Shown here: positions 15,428 through 21,543 of the stretch, piece by piece
Layout of the letters: every line of letters starts with the position of its first letter
Position numbering within the stretch: the first letter of the stretch is position 1
Source of the DNA: CAZAMI01 sp964627805
GTDB lineage: Archaea > Thermoproteota > Thermoprotei_A > Sulfolobales > NBVN01
Direction: 5' to 3'
NCBI GenBank assembly: GCA_964627805.1
Contig: CAZVLA010000002.1
Coordinates: 1 to 21,543, forward strand
Length of the DNA: 21,543 nucleotides
The notes under the pieces: model-generated
The model's input: only the letters and a program-made list of their open reading frames with translations
What the model was told of the DNA's origin: nothing
The model's database searches: none
Translations under genes and position numbers: made by a program

Positions 15428-16327
15428 TTGCCCGTACCTACGGATAAGTTAATACCTGAGTGGGCTAGGAGGTTCTACAGTAAGAGACTTAAGTCCCTTA
15501 AGGAGCTATTTGGTGTTGAGAAGCCAATAATAGGTATGGTTCACTTAATGCCCCTACCAGGCTCGCCAGCTTATGAGGGGTGGGATATGGACGTAGTTAT
15601 TGAGGCTGCCCTCAGGGACGCTAAAGCACTTATTGAGGGTGGTGTTGATGGGTTAATAGTTGAGAATATGTGGGACCTACCGTACTACTCAGGAGCTTCT
15701 AGAATCCCTCCAGAGGAGATAGCAGCTCATGCAGTAGCTGCTAGGGCTGTCGTTAAGGAGGTTAACGTACCCGTAGGTATTACAGTCATACATAATGGAG
15801 GTAGGGTAGCCTTAGGTATTGCTAAAGCAGCGGGAGCTAAGTTCATTAGGGTATGCCTATACACGGGAGCTGCGGTATGGGATACTGGTGAGTTTGACCA
15901 CGGTAACGCAGCTGACTTAATGAGGTTAAGGAAGTTACTGTATGCTGAGGACATTAAGTTCTTCTGTGACATAGTTAAGAAGCACTCAGTAGTGTTCCCG
16001 GGTATTGACTTAGAAACACACGCTACTTGGGCCGACTTCTACATGGCTGACGCACTCATAGTTACGGGTACGATGACGGGTGTACCGCCAAGTCCTGAAG
16101 ACGTCATTAGGGTTAAGAAGGTAGTACCTGACGCACCGGTAATCATAGGTAGTGGACTGAACCCAAGTAATGTTAAGGAATTACTAACACATGCTGACGG
16201 CGCTATAGTAGGTACTTACTTCAAGGTCAACGGAGTAACTCAGAACCCAGTAGATCCTGAGAGGGTTAGGAGGTTAATGAAGTTAGTTAAGGAGATTAGG
16301 GAGAGGTTAGGTAGTAGGAAGTATTGA
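15428..16327 (+). CDS. BtpA/SgcQ-family TIM-barrel protein
   Basis: About 299 residues. PIIGMVHLMPLPGSPAYEGWDMDVVIEAA followed by ALIEGGVDGLIVENMWDLPYYS is the BtpA (PF03437) signature; later barrel segments include HAVAARAVVKEVNVPVGITVIHNGG, IRVCLYTGAAVWDTGEFDHGNAADLMRLR, DALIVTGTMTGVPPSPEDV and IIGSGLNPSNVKELLTHADGAIVGTYFK. The last strands resemble phosphate-binding loops of phosphosugar TIM barrels. Cyanobacterial BtpA is linked to photosystem I stability, but this archaeon has no such system and the biochemical reaction is not established here. I prefer TTG 15428, after GGGTGG (15418-15423); TTG 15416 adds four residues. The kinase gene begins within 10 nt of its stop. Confidence 0.85.
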   Translation: MPVPTDKLIPEWARRFYSKRLKSLKELFGVEKPIIGMVHLMPLPGSPAYEGWDMDVVIEAALRDAKALIEGGVDGLIVENMWDLPYYSGASRIPPEEIAAHAVAARAVVKEVNVPVGITVIHNGGRVALGIAKAAGAKFIRVCLYTGAAVWDTGEFDHGNAADLMRLRKLLYAEDIKFFCDIVKKHSVVFPGIDLETHATWADFYMADALIVTGTMTGVPPSPEDVIRVKKVVPDAPVIIGSGLNPSNVKELLTHADGAIVGTYFKVNGVTQNPVDPERVRRLMKLVKEIRERLGSRKY

Positions 16328-16336
16328 GGAGTGTTT

Positions 16337-17284
16337 ATGAAGGGCATAGCGGTATTAGGTGATGTTAACGTAGATATACTCATGAAGGTTAAGTACGTAC
16401 CTACTGAGGACATAGCAGTAGCTGCTGATGAGGCCGTAATAAGCTACGGTGGGGTAGGTGGTAATGTATCAGTAGCTCTTAGGAGGTTAGGTAATTACTT
16501 AGCTTACCTACTAGCTGCCGTAGGTAATGACTTATTCGGTAAGGCAGCTATTAAGGAGTTAAGTAGTGAGGGTGTAGTTACTGATTACGTTAAGGTAGTC
16601 CCAAACTCACCTACGGGATTCATGGTTATAATGATTACTGAGGGTGGTAGGAGGTCTATAGTAGGTTTTAGAGGTGCTAATACTGAGTTAAGGTTAAGTA
16701 GTGATGACCTTAATGATGTAGTGAGTAAGGTAGTACATGCTCATGCATCAGGTTACGTAGCTCTTAATAGTGATGGTGGTGAATCCCTAATTAATTACTT
16801 AAGGGTAGCTAGTAGGGAGGGGTTAAGTACTAGCTTAGATCTTGAGGGAATAGCTAATCAGAGGCAGGATTTAGTTAATGAACTTAAGGGATTAATTACG
16901 TACGCATTCATTAATAGGGATGAGTTAATGGCTTTAATACGTAGTAAGTACGTCGTAGACGCTGGTAAGGAGTTACTTAGGGTGTTGAGACCTAAGGTAC
17001 TTTTCATTAAGTTAGGTAGTGAGGGGTCCCTAGTAATTACTGGTAAGTACGTAAGGCATGTAGAGGCGTTTAAGGTTAATGCAGTGGATACTACTGGAGC
17101 TGGGGACTCATTTAATGCGGGGGTAATTCACGCATTAATAAGTAATTACACACCGTACGAGGCCGCCTTACTAGGTAATGCTTTAGGTGCTTACACATGC
17201 TTAGGCTGGGGTGCTAGGTACTTACCTAAGTCCCTCAAGGAATTAACGGAGGTGTTCCCTAGAGTTGGGGAGGTCATTAAGTGA
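16337..17284 (+). CDS. PfkB-family (ribokinase-type) sugar or nucleoside kinase
   Basis: About 315 residues. N-terminal VLGDVNVDILMKV and SYGGVGGNVSVALRRLG are the PfkB substrate-binding start; the C-terminal signature VDTTGAGDSFNAGV near residue 250 holds the catalytic Asp and anion hole. The family phosphorylates sugars, nucleosides or sugar phosphates; substrate is not predictable here. ATG 16337 is 5 nt after GAGGAG (16326-16331); the upstream in-frame GTG 16331 overlaps that SD and is unlikely. The SD itself overlaps the BtpA stop, and the gene's 3' end overlaps the TudS-like gene by 20 nt, so all three are one operon. Confidence 0.9.
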   Translation: MKGIAVLGDVNVDILMKVKYVPTEDIAVAADEAVISYGGVGGNVSVALRRLGNYLAYLLAAVGNDLFGKAAIKELSSEGVVTDYVKVVPNSPTGFMVIMITEGGRRSIVGFRGANTELRLSSDDLNDVVSKVVHAHASGYVALNSDGGESLINYLRVASREGLSTSLDLEGIANQRQDLVNELKGLITYAFINRDELMALIRSKYVVDAGKELLRVLRPKVLFIKLGSEGSLVITGKYVRHVEAFKVNAVDTTGAGDSFNAGVIHALISNYTPYEAALLGNALGAYTCLGWGARYLPKSLKELTEVFPRVGEVIK

Positions 17285-17867
17285 GTTAGTTAAGGACCCT
17301 AGATCAGGTAGGGTCGCTTTAGTAGCTCACTGCATACTTAACCAAAACAGTATAGTCCCTGGGCTAGCTAGGAGGGAGGCTATGGTTATTGAGTTGGTGG
17401 AGCTACTTAATGAGTTAGGTATAGGCATTATTCAGCTACCATGCCCTGAAACACTGTATGCGGGCCTTAGGAGGTTCTGGCAGGTTAAGGAGCAGTACGA
17501 TAACGTAGGCTTTAGGAGTTTCTGTAGGAGATTAGCAGTTAGTATTAAGGACTACGTAGCTGAGTACGTAAGGAATAACTACGAATTAGTAGCTATCATA
17601 GGTGTTTCAGGGAGCCCATCATGCGGTGTTAAGAGGACGACGTCATCTAATGAGTGGTTAGGTAATCCTAGGGAAGCACCTAAGGAGGTTAAGGTTGAGG
17701 GTATGGGGGTGTTTATGGAGGAGTTGCTTAGGGTATTAGGTAGGTACGGCTACTTAGAGAACGTAGCACTACTAGAGATTAGGTACTCAGACATCGAGTC
17801 AAGCATTAAGGAATTGAGAAGCGAGTTAAGGAGGAAGTTAGGGAGGGTTGAGAATCTATCCAATTAG
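17265..17867 (+). CDS. TudS/DUF523-related putative desulfidase
   Basis: 200 residues. Three Cys sit in conserved-looking settings: VAHCILNQN (Cys23), IIQLPCPE (Cys60) and GVSGSPSCG (Cys120). The SPSCG motif and three-Cys arrangement match the DUF523/TudS group and the HCILNQN variant. TudS enzymes carry a [4Fe-4S] cluster held by three Cys and remove sulfur from thiouracil, so a desulfidase role is plausible but the substrate of this variant is unknown. The first start in frame is TTG 17265, inside the kinase gene; no other ATG/GTG/TTG precedes the conserved core. It ends an operon with BtpA and PfkB genes and is convergent with nrdD, 60 nt away. Confidence 0.78.
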   Translation: MGRSLSELVKDPRSGRVALVAHCILNQNSIVPGLARREAMVIELVELLNELGIGIIQLPCPETLYAGLRRFWQVKEQYDNVGFRSFCRRLAVSIKDYVAEYVRNNYELVAIIGVSGSPSCGVKRTTSSNEWLGNPREAPKEVKVEGMGVFMEELLRVLGRYGYLENVALLEIRYSDIESSIKELRSELRRKLGRVENLSN

Positions 17868-17927
17868 GGAAAATAGGACTATACGCGGTGGTTACGTTAT
17901 TATGAGGTATTTCGCTAATAATTAACG

Positions 17928-19814
17928 TTAAAATAACCTGTAGTGTTTCCTTAGCCAGAACTCCTTCCTCCTAGCTGGGTTCCAGTTCTTAAGTGGTCTG
18001 TAGTAACCTATGATCCTAGACCACACCTCAGTCTCGGAACCGCACTTCGGGCACTCAGTAACTATGCCCGTAACTGACCACCCGCACTTCGGGCAGACAC
18101 TAACTGCTGGTGTGTAGCTCCAGTACAGTAGGTCTGTCTGCATTAACTTCCTAGTTAGTGACGCTAGTGCTTCTGGGTCGGCTTCCTCACCTAGGAATAT
18201 ATGCATCATCACACCACCAGTAAAGTACTTCTGAACGGCCTCCTCAATCTCAACCCTCTCACTAAGTGGTAGGTCTGCGTAGTAGGGAGCTATTGAGGTA
18301 CTGTAGATGGGTTCGTCAGTACTTGGTAAGTACTCAGCAAGTTCAGGGAACTCCCTCAAGTCCCTACTAGCTAACTTAGGTGATGCAGACTCACCCGGTA
18401 CCTCCTCAACATTGAACGGCATGCCAGACTCGATACTCCACTCCCTAGCCCTCCTAACAACGTACTGAACTACTGACCTCATCCACTCAGCAGCTCTCAA
18501 CCTAGAACTCCTAGACCCATCAAGCCATAACTTAGGGTCACGGAGCATTATAGCTGCTGCTTCAGGTAACCCAATAAGCCCTATGGTATTGAAGTAGGGA
18601 CCACCTAGTAACTGGAATACCTCGGGTAGGTACTCTAGAGGCATTGAGTATACGTGCGGGTACTCCCTAGCTAACCTACAGTACCTACGCCTAAACCAAG
18701 TAAGACCCTCACGAACAACCTCGAGAACCTCGTCGAGACCCTCAAAGAACTTACTGTCCTCACCACAAGCCTTAAGTGCTAGCCTAGGTAGGTTAACCGT
18801 AATAACACCTACACTACCCGTTATGTCGGGCATAGCCCATAAACCACCACTCCTCTGCCTCTCGTAACTCCTTAACCAACCCTCCCTAACCTCCTCAAGA
18901 TCCTTCCTAGCTAACCTAAAACCACCGTTCATTGCATGCATTAACTCCCTCCTATCAATATTTATCCTACAGCACATCGAGAATGAAGCATCGGGATCCA
19001 CTAACCTAGTATTTAACCAGTAGAAACTACCCTTCCTAGAAGCTACCCTAAACACGACCTCATGAATCTCAGGGTCGTCCCAGAGGGACTTAGCAGTAAC
19101 CATTAAGGTAGGTATTGGGAAGGTGAATGGTCTACCAGCAGCATCACCCTCAGCAAGAACCTCAGCAAGTGCCTTAAGGAAGAGCTTAGCCTCCTCTAAG
19201 TAAGCACCTAACTCACCATCCTCCCTACCACCAACAACAGCCTTCTCCTCAACCAACATCCTCTTAGGAGCATCAAGAACTACCGTAAAATTCGTGAATG
19301 GTGTTTGAGTGCCGGCTCTTGAGGGGAAGTTTAGGTTGTAGACTAGCCTCTGTACTTGCTGCTTAAGCCTCTCATACCAAACGCCGTCCCTCCTAATGAA
19401 TGCCCCAGCGTATAGCTCTACGGAGCTGAATGCTTGAGCACCACTGAAGAAGTGCTGCATTGATGTTAGGTAGTTAGCTACGTGGTCTACGTAAGTATCT
19501 AAGTGCTTAGCAGGTCTAGCTACGATCGTCGGTGTCTTAAGCCCCTTAAGTAGTAACCTCCTGACACTGTGACCGCTACAGTAGGGTATGAAGAGTGAGT
19601 ACGGTAGCTTATGGACGTAGATATCACCTAACCTATGTAGCTTAAGCACTCTACGGGGTAGTTCCTTGGGTATTAATGTTTCAAGAGCACGTTCAGCGAC
19701 GTAGGTAAGCATGCCGGTGGGGCTGGGGTACTTATTAGCGTTCTCGAACACATCGAACTCAGAACCCTCCATGTACTCCTCAACCACCTGCCTGTATGAA
19801 CCTGTAGTAACCAC
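17928..19814 (-). CDS. nrdD: Anaerobic (class III) ribonucleoside-triphosphate reductase
   Basis: 628 residues. FENAN near residue 23 and LHRLGDIYVHKLPYSLFIPYCSGHS contain a Cys at 79 in the place of an active-site Cys; MCCRIN gives Cys281-282, the thiyl-radical region; GLIGLPEA and other barrel segments follow. The C-terminus has the zinc site CPKC...CPKC (Cys574, 577, 588, 591) and the glycyl-radical motif SRIIGYY, with the radical Gly at 603. The enzyme makes dNTPs without oxygen and must be activated by NrdG, probably the gene at 1557. There is no N-terminal ATP-cone, so dATP overall-activity control is probably missing; T4 NrdD is similarly short. The start is GTG, 11 nt after GGAGGT, which lies in a hairpin loop. 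No intein or intron is visible. Confidence 0.93.
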   Translation of the reverse strand: MVTTGSYRQVVEEYMEGSEFDVFENANKYPSPTGMLTYVAERALETLIPKELPRRVLKLHRLGDIYVHKLPYSLFIPYCSGHSVRRLLLKGLKTPTIVARPAKHLDTYVDHVANYLTSMQHFFSGAQAFSSVELYAGAFIRRDGVWYERLKQQVQRLVYNLNFPSRAGTQTPFTNFTVVLDAPKRMLVEEKAVVGGREDGELGAYLEEAKLFLKALAEVLAEGDAAGRPFTFPIPTLMVTAKSLWDDPEIHEVVFRVASRKGSFYWLNTRLVDPDASFSMCCRINIDRRELMHAMNGGFRLARKDLEEVREGWLRSYERQRSGGLWAMPDITGSVGVITVNLPRLALKACGEDSKFFEGLDEVLEVVREGLTWFRRRYCRLAREYPHVYSMPLEYLPEVFQLLGGPYFNTIGLIGLPEAAAIMLRDPKLWLDGSRSSRLRAAEWMRSVVQYVVRRAREWSIESGMPFNVEEVPGESASPKLASRDLREFPELAEYLPSTDEPIYSTSIAPYYADLPLSERVEIEEAVQKYFTGGVMMHIFLGEEADPEALASLTRKLMQTDLLYWSYTPAVSVCPKCGWSVTGIVTECPKCGSETEVWSRIIGYYRPLKNWNPARRKEFWLRKHYRLF

Positions 19815-19818
19815 TGCC

Positions 19819-19838
19819 CAGAAACACCTCCGTTTCTG
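19819..19838 (-). promoter_or_regulatory. Hairpin with the nrdD Shine-Dalgarno exactly in its loop
   Basis: On the minus strand CAGAAAC-GGAGGT-GTTTCTG is a perfect 7-bp stem whose 6-nt loop is the SD. The stem's 3' arm lies between the SD and the GTG at 19814. The arrangement is seen directly. A role as translational switch, or as an operator on the DNA, is inference. Confidence 0.6.
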
Positions 19839-19948
19839 CGTTTATCTCCATTACTACCCTTTTGAAATCGCTTAGAATTGAGGGGGACGTACTCTTTACT
19901 AATTAAGTATTATCCAGTAATTATCTACCCTCATAATTTACTCCCTAG

Positions 19949-19992
19949 GTAATACCTGTGTTATTGACGTAATACTTGATATCTAGTAATAC
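19949..19992. repeat. Three GTAATAC direct repeats in the nrdD/PAP2 divergent region
   Basis: GTAATAC occurs at 19949-19955, 19969-19975 and 19986-19992 (spacings 20 and 17 bp), in a 267-nt intergenic region between divergent genes. They could be binding sites of a regulator, but the word is short and its letters are favoured by local composition. Confidence 0.25.
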
Positions 19993-20047
19993 CATACTTT
20001 AGAGTACCACGCACTAGTGCCTATACCTAAATACCGCACTCGGTAAC

Positions 20048-20058
20048 TATACTTAAAA
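20048..20058 (+). promoter_or_regulatory. TATA box for the PAP2-like gene, probably leaderless
   Basis: The stretch around TATACTTAAAA is centred about 28 nt before the GTG at 20082. With the usual archaeal distance of about 25 nt, transcription would start within a few bases of the start codon, so the mRNA is probably leaderless. This explains the absence of an SD. Confidence 0.45.
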
Positions 20059-20081
20059 GCATTAAGTAGTACTGCAATAAG

Positions 20082-20687
20082 GTGCCTAAAGTATTGACGG
20101 TTAGTGAGGGATTGGCTAAGGTAGTCTCGTTGATACTATCGACACCACCCTTTGCTGTATTCCTAGGTACTTACGTACTAGTAACTACTGAGCCATCCCC
20201 TGATGTAAGGGGTGTGCTACTACTGATTACTTTCTTAGGAGTACTACCTGTAGCTACGGTATTGATCGATGCCTCCCGAGGTAGGACGGATATATACGTA
20301 TCTAGGGTTGAGGAGAGACCTAAGTACTTCATAGTTGCGGTAATTGCTTACGGAGCCGGCTTCCTCGTACTGAATACGCTAGGGTATAGGTACTTAGCTG
20401 GCTTATCACTCGCCTACGCAATCAATACTACAGCCTACCTACTAATGTCACTAATGAAGTTTAAAGCTAGCGTCCATGTAGGTGGTGTAGTAGGTCCTAT
20501 AACTTACTTAGCACTAACGCTAAACCCACTCTACACTATCCTCTACGTACTTACGCCCCTAGTTGCTTGGTCACGACTTAAGCTTAAGGCCCACACACCT
20601 ACTCAGTTACTAGTAGGTGGTTTAGTATCGGTGGCTTCAGCATTCATATCAGCTACTATCTCCTACCTCATCAACCCTTCATGGTAG
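20082..20687 (+). CDS. PAP2-like integral membrane phosphatase
   Basis: 201 residues with about six hydrophobic helices (near 22-40, 43-63, 82-101, 105-125, 134-162, 175-196), the usual topology of the PAP2 superfamily. Three parts of its catalytic signature can be traced: RP at 79-80 (motif 1), SVH with His132 (motif 2, normally PSGH) and SRLKLKAH with Ser164, Arg165 and His171 (motif 3, SRx5Hx3D). The Asp of motif 3 is Gln175. Members dephosphorylate isoprenoid or lipid phosphates at the membrane; in archaea polyprenyl pyrophosphate is a plausible substrate. Motif 2 is degenerate, so activity is uncertain. Its last 17 nt overlap the convergent gene. Confidence 0.6.
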   Translation: MPKVLTVSEGLAKVVSLILSTPPFAVFLGTYVLVTTEPSPDVRGVLLLITFLGVLPVATVLIDASRGRTDIYVSRVEERPKYFIVAVIAYGAGFLVLNTLGYRYLAGLSLAYAINTTAYLLMSLMKFKASVHVGGVVGPITYLALTLNPLYTILYVLTPLVAWSRLKLKAHTPTQLLVGGLVSVASAFISATISYLINPSW

Positions 20688-21402
20688 TTATTGAGTAAGT
20701 ACCTACGCACCCAGGTTCCTTACCGTACATAGTTATGCTTAGGATGTACCAATCACTACCTACCTTACTAACTACCATCCTAAGTAACCTAACGTCACCC
20801 TTAACGTTAGGTGGCGGCTTAACGAAGACGACCCATGAAGGTACTGAAGCACCGTTTATTAAGTACGTGGACTTAGTACTATTAACTATTAACCCTTTAT
20901 TACTGGGTATGTACACGCCGTTCTCACCAGCCTCTACATTGAAGTAGTCATCAATAGCCATCATGGGTAAGGCGTTAATCAGTAATATCTTAGCAGCGCC
21001 TGTCTTAGGGTACTCTAGCGTCTTCTTCCTCAACGCATCGTAGAACTTATATATTGTGCCATTACTGCTTATCCAGAAAGTGAAGGTTCCGTTCTTAGGG
21101 CCTCTAACCGAGTCATTAACGAATAGCTTCATTACATACTTAAACGTACTCACCTTCACTGACCCGATAATTAACTCCTCAGTACCTACTCTACTAAGGT
21201 CCACGTAACCAACATCCTTAACACCCTTACATACTGAGTTGAACTTAAGGTGCACCTCCTTAAAGTTTATTACGTACTTACTAACCCTACCTAAGTACGG
21301 CTTAACCCCCCTACCAGCTAAGTAGTTAGTAACGAATAGGTAACCAACTATTGAAGCACCAACCACGGCTACCACGAGGAGCACGGTTAACTTACTAACC
21401 AC
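20671..21402 (-). CDS. Membrane-anchored extracytoplasmic protein of unknown function
   Basis: 243 residues. One N-terminal hydrophobic segment (KLTVLLVVAVVGASIVGYLFVTNYLA, residues about 4-29, quoted in part as LTVLLVVAVVGASIVGYLF) is a signal anchor or signal peptide. The rest is soluble, mostly beta-strands with sequons NDS, NGT, NST. Two Cys (CKGV near residue 59 and CVGTYS near the end) could form a disulfide, fitting an outside location. I do not recognise a family. The start is GTG 21402, with GGTGAG just upstream. It is convergent with, and overlaps by 17 nt, the PAP2-like gene. Codon style is that of the majority genes. Confidence 0.65.
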   Translation of the reverse strand: MVSKLTVLLVVAVVGASIVGYLFVTNYLAGRGVKPYLGRVSKYVINFKEVHLKFNSVCKGVKDVGYVDLSRVGTEELIIGSVKVSTFKYVMKLFVNDSVRGPKNGTFTFWISSNGTIYKFYDALRKKTLEYPKTGAAKILLINALPMMAIDDYFNVEAGENGVYIPSNKGLIVNSTKSTYLINGASVPSWVVFVKPPPNVKGDVRLLRMVVSKVGSDWYILSITMYGKEPGCVGTYSITTMKG

Positions 21403-21445
21403 TACTCACCACTACCTCACAACATAACCTAACTCAAGAGTTAAA

Positions 21446-21455
21446 ACTTAATATT
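21446..21455 (-). promoter_or_regulatory. TATA-like box upstream of the membrane-anchored protein
   Basis: The AT-rich stretch ACTTAATATTAAG spans this site in palindromic form, about 45-50 nt before the GTG at 21402 on the minus strand. It is the best TATA candidate in the 140-nt upstream region. Confidence 0.35.
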
Positions 21456-21467
21456 AAGTACTTACTA

Positions 21468-21482
21468 CGTTACTGCGTAACG
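21468..21482. promoter_or_regulatory. Perfect 6-bp dyad upstream of the TATA-like box
   Basis: CGTTAC-TGC-GTAACG is a perfect inverted repeat 12 nt beyond the TATA-like box of the minus-strand gene. It resembles the dyad at 12704-12719 (both contain ACGTTA and TAACG halves). An operator role is inferred. Confidence 0.3.
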
Positions 21483-21543
21483 CATATTAAGTATTGCTAA
21501 AGGAATTTCATTAGGTGAGTGATACTTGATAAATAGCTTAGAG

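Noticed and set aside
1..21543. CRISPR array, transposon, integrase, toxin-antitoxin or defence genes
   Set aside because: No regularly spaced repeats, transposase or integrase motifs, or small gene pairs were seen on either strand.

Overview
The window looks like the chromosome of a thermophilic archaeon, most likely a member of the Thermoproteota (crenarchaea). Reasons: an archaeal-type diphthamide synthetase (Dph6), a class III ribonucleotide reductase with a NrdG2-type activase, an archaeal-clade AAA ATPase, TTTAAATA-like TATA boxes, Shine-Dalgarno (SD) sites of the GGAGGTGA/GGTGAG kind, and frequent GTG and TTG starts. Most genes share a strong codon style: AGT Ser, AGG Arg, AAG Lys, TTA/CTT Leu, and few AAA or TTT triplets. 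No tRNA, rRNA, CRISPR array or insertion sequence is visible. I cannot name the species.

Layout, left to right. (1) 2-1498: the 3' part of a large Thr/Ser/Asn-rich surface protein. (2) 1557-2327: a NrdG2 radical-SAM activase. (3) 2414-5737: a BtuF/BtuC/BtuD-like corrinoid or iron-chelate ABC importer; its binding protein sits on a membrane-anchored coiled-coil stalk of about 165 residues, and a perfect 17-nt inverted repeat precedes it. (4) 5776-10427: four end-to-end overlapping genes encoding a YtcJ-type amidohydrolase, Dph6, an MTA/SAH deaminase-like amidohydrolase and an AAA ATPase. (5) 12578-10416, minus strand: an ArsB/NhaD-like membrane transporter followed by a tandem UspA-like protein. 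(6) 12579-15285: a compositionally distinct segment with a 0.4-kb regulatory region and a secreted beta-propeller protein carrying three PPC domains, whose best start is a non-canonical ATA codon. (7) 15428-17867: a tight BtpA - PfkB kinase - TudS-like desulfidase operon. (8) 19814-17928, minus strand: NrdD, with its SD placed exactly in the loop of a perfect hairpin. (9) 20082-20687 and 21402-20671: convergent, overlapping genes for a PAP2-like membrane phosphatase and a membrane-anchored protein of unknown function.

How the genes may work together. NrdG2 and NrdD form one anaerobic deoxyribonucleotide pathway although they lie 16 kb apart. The MTA/SAH deaminase could clear the nucleoside by-products of diphthamide synthesis made in the pathway of its overlapping partner Dph6. 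The BtpA-PfkB-TudS set looks like an uncharacterised catabolic or salvage module, possibly for sulfur-modified nucleosides; it is my best candidate for an undescribed system. The propeller-PPC gene looks like a recent or fast-evolving addition.
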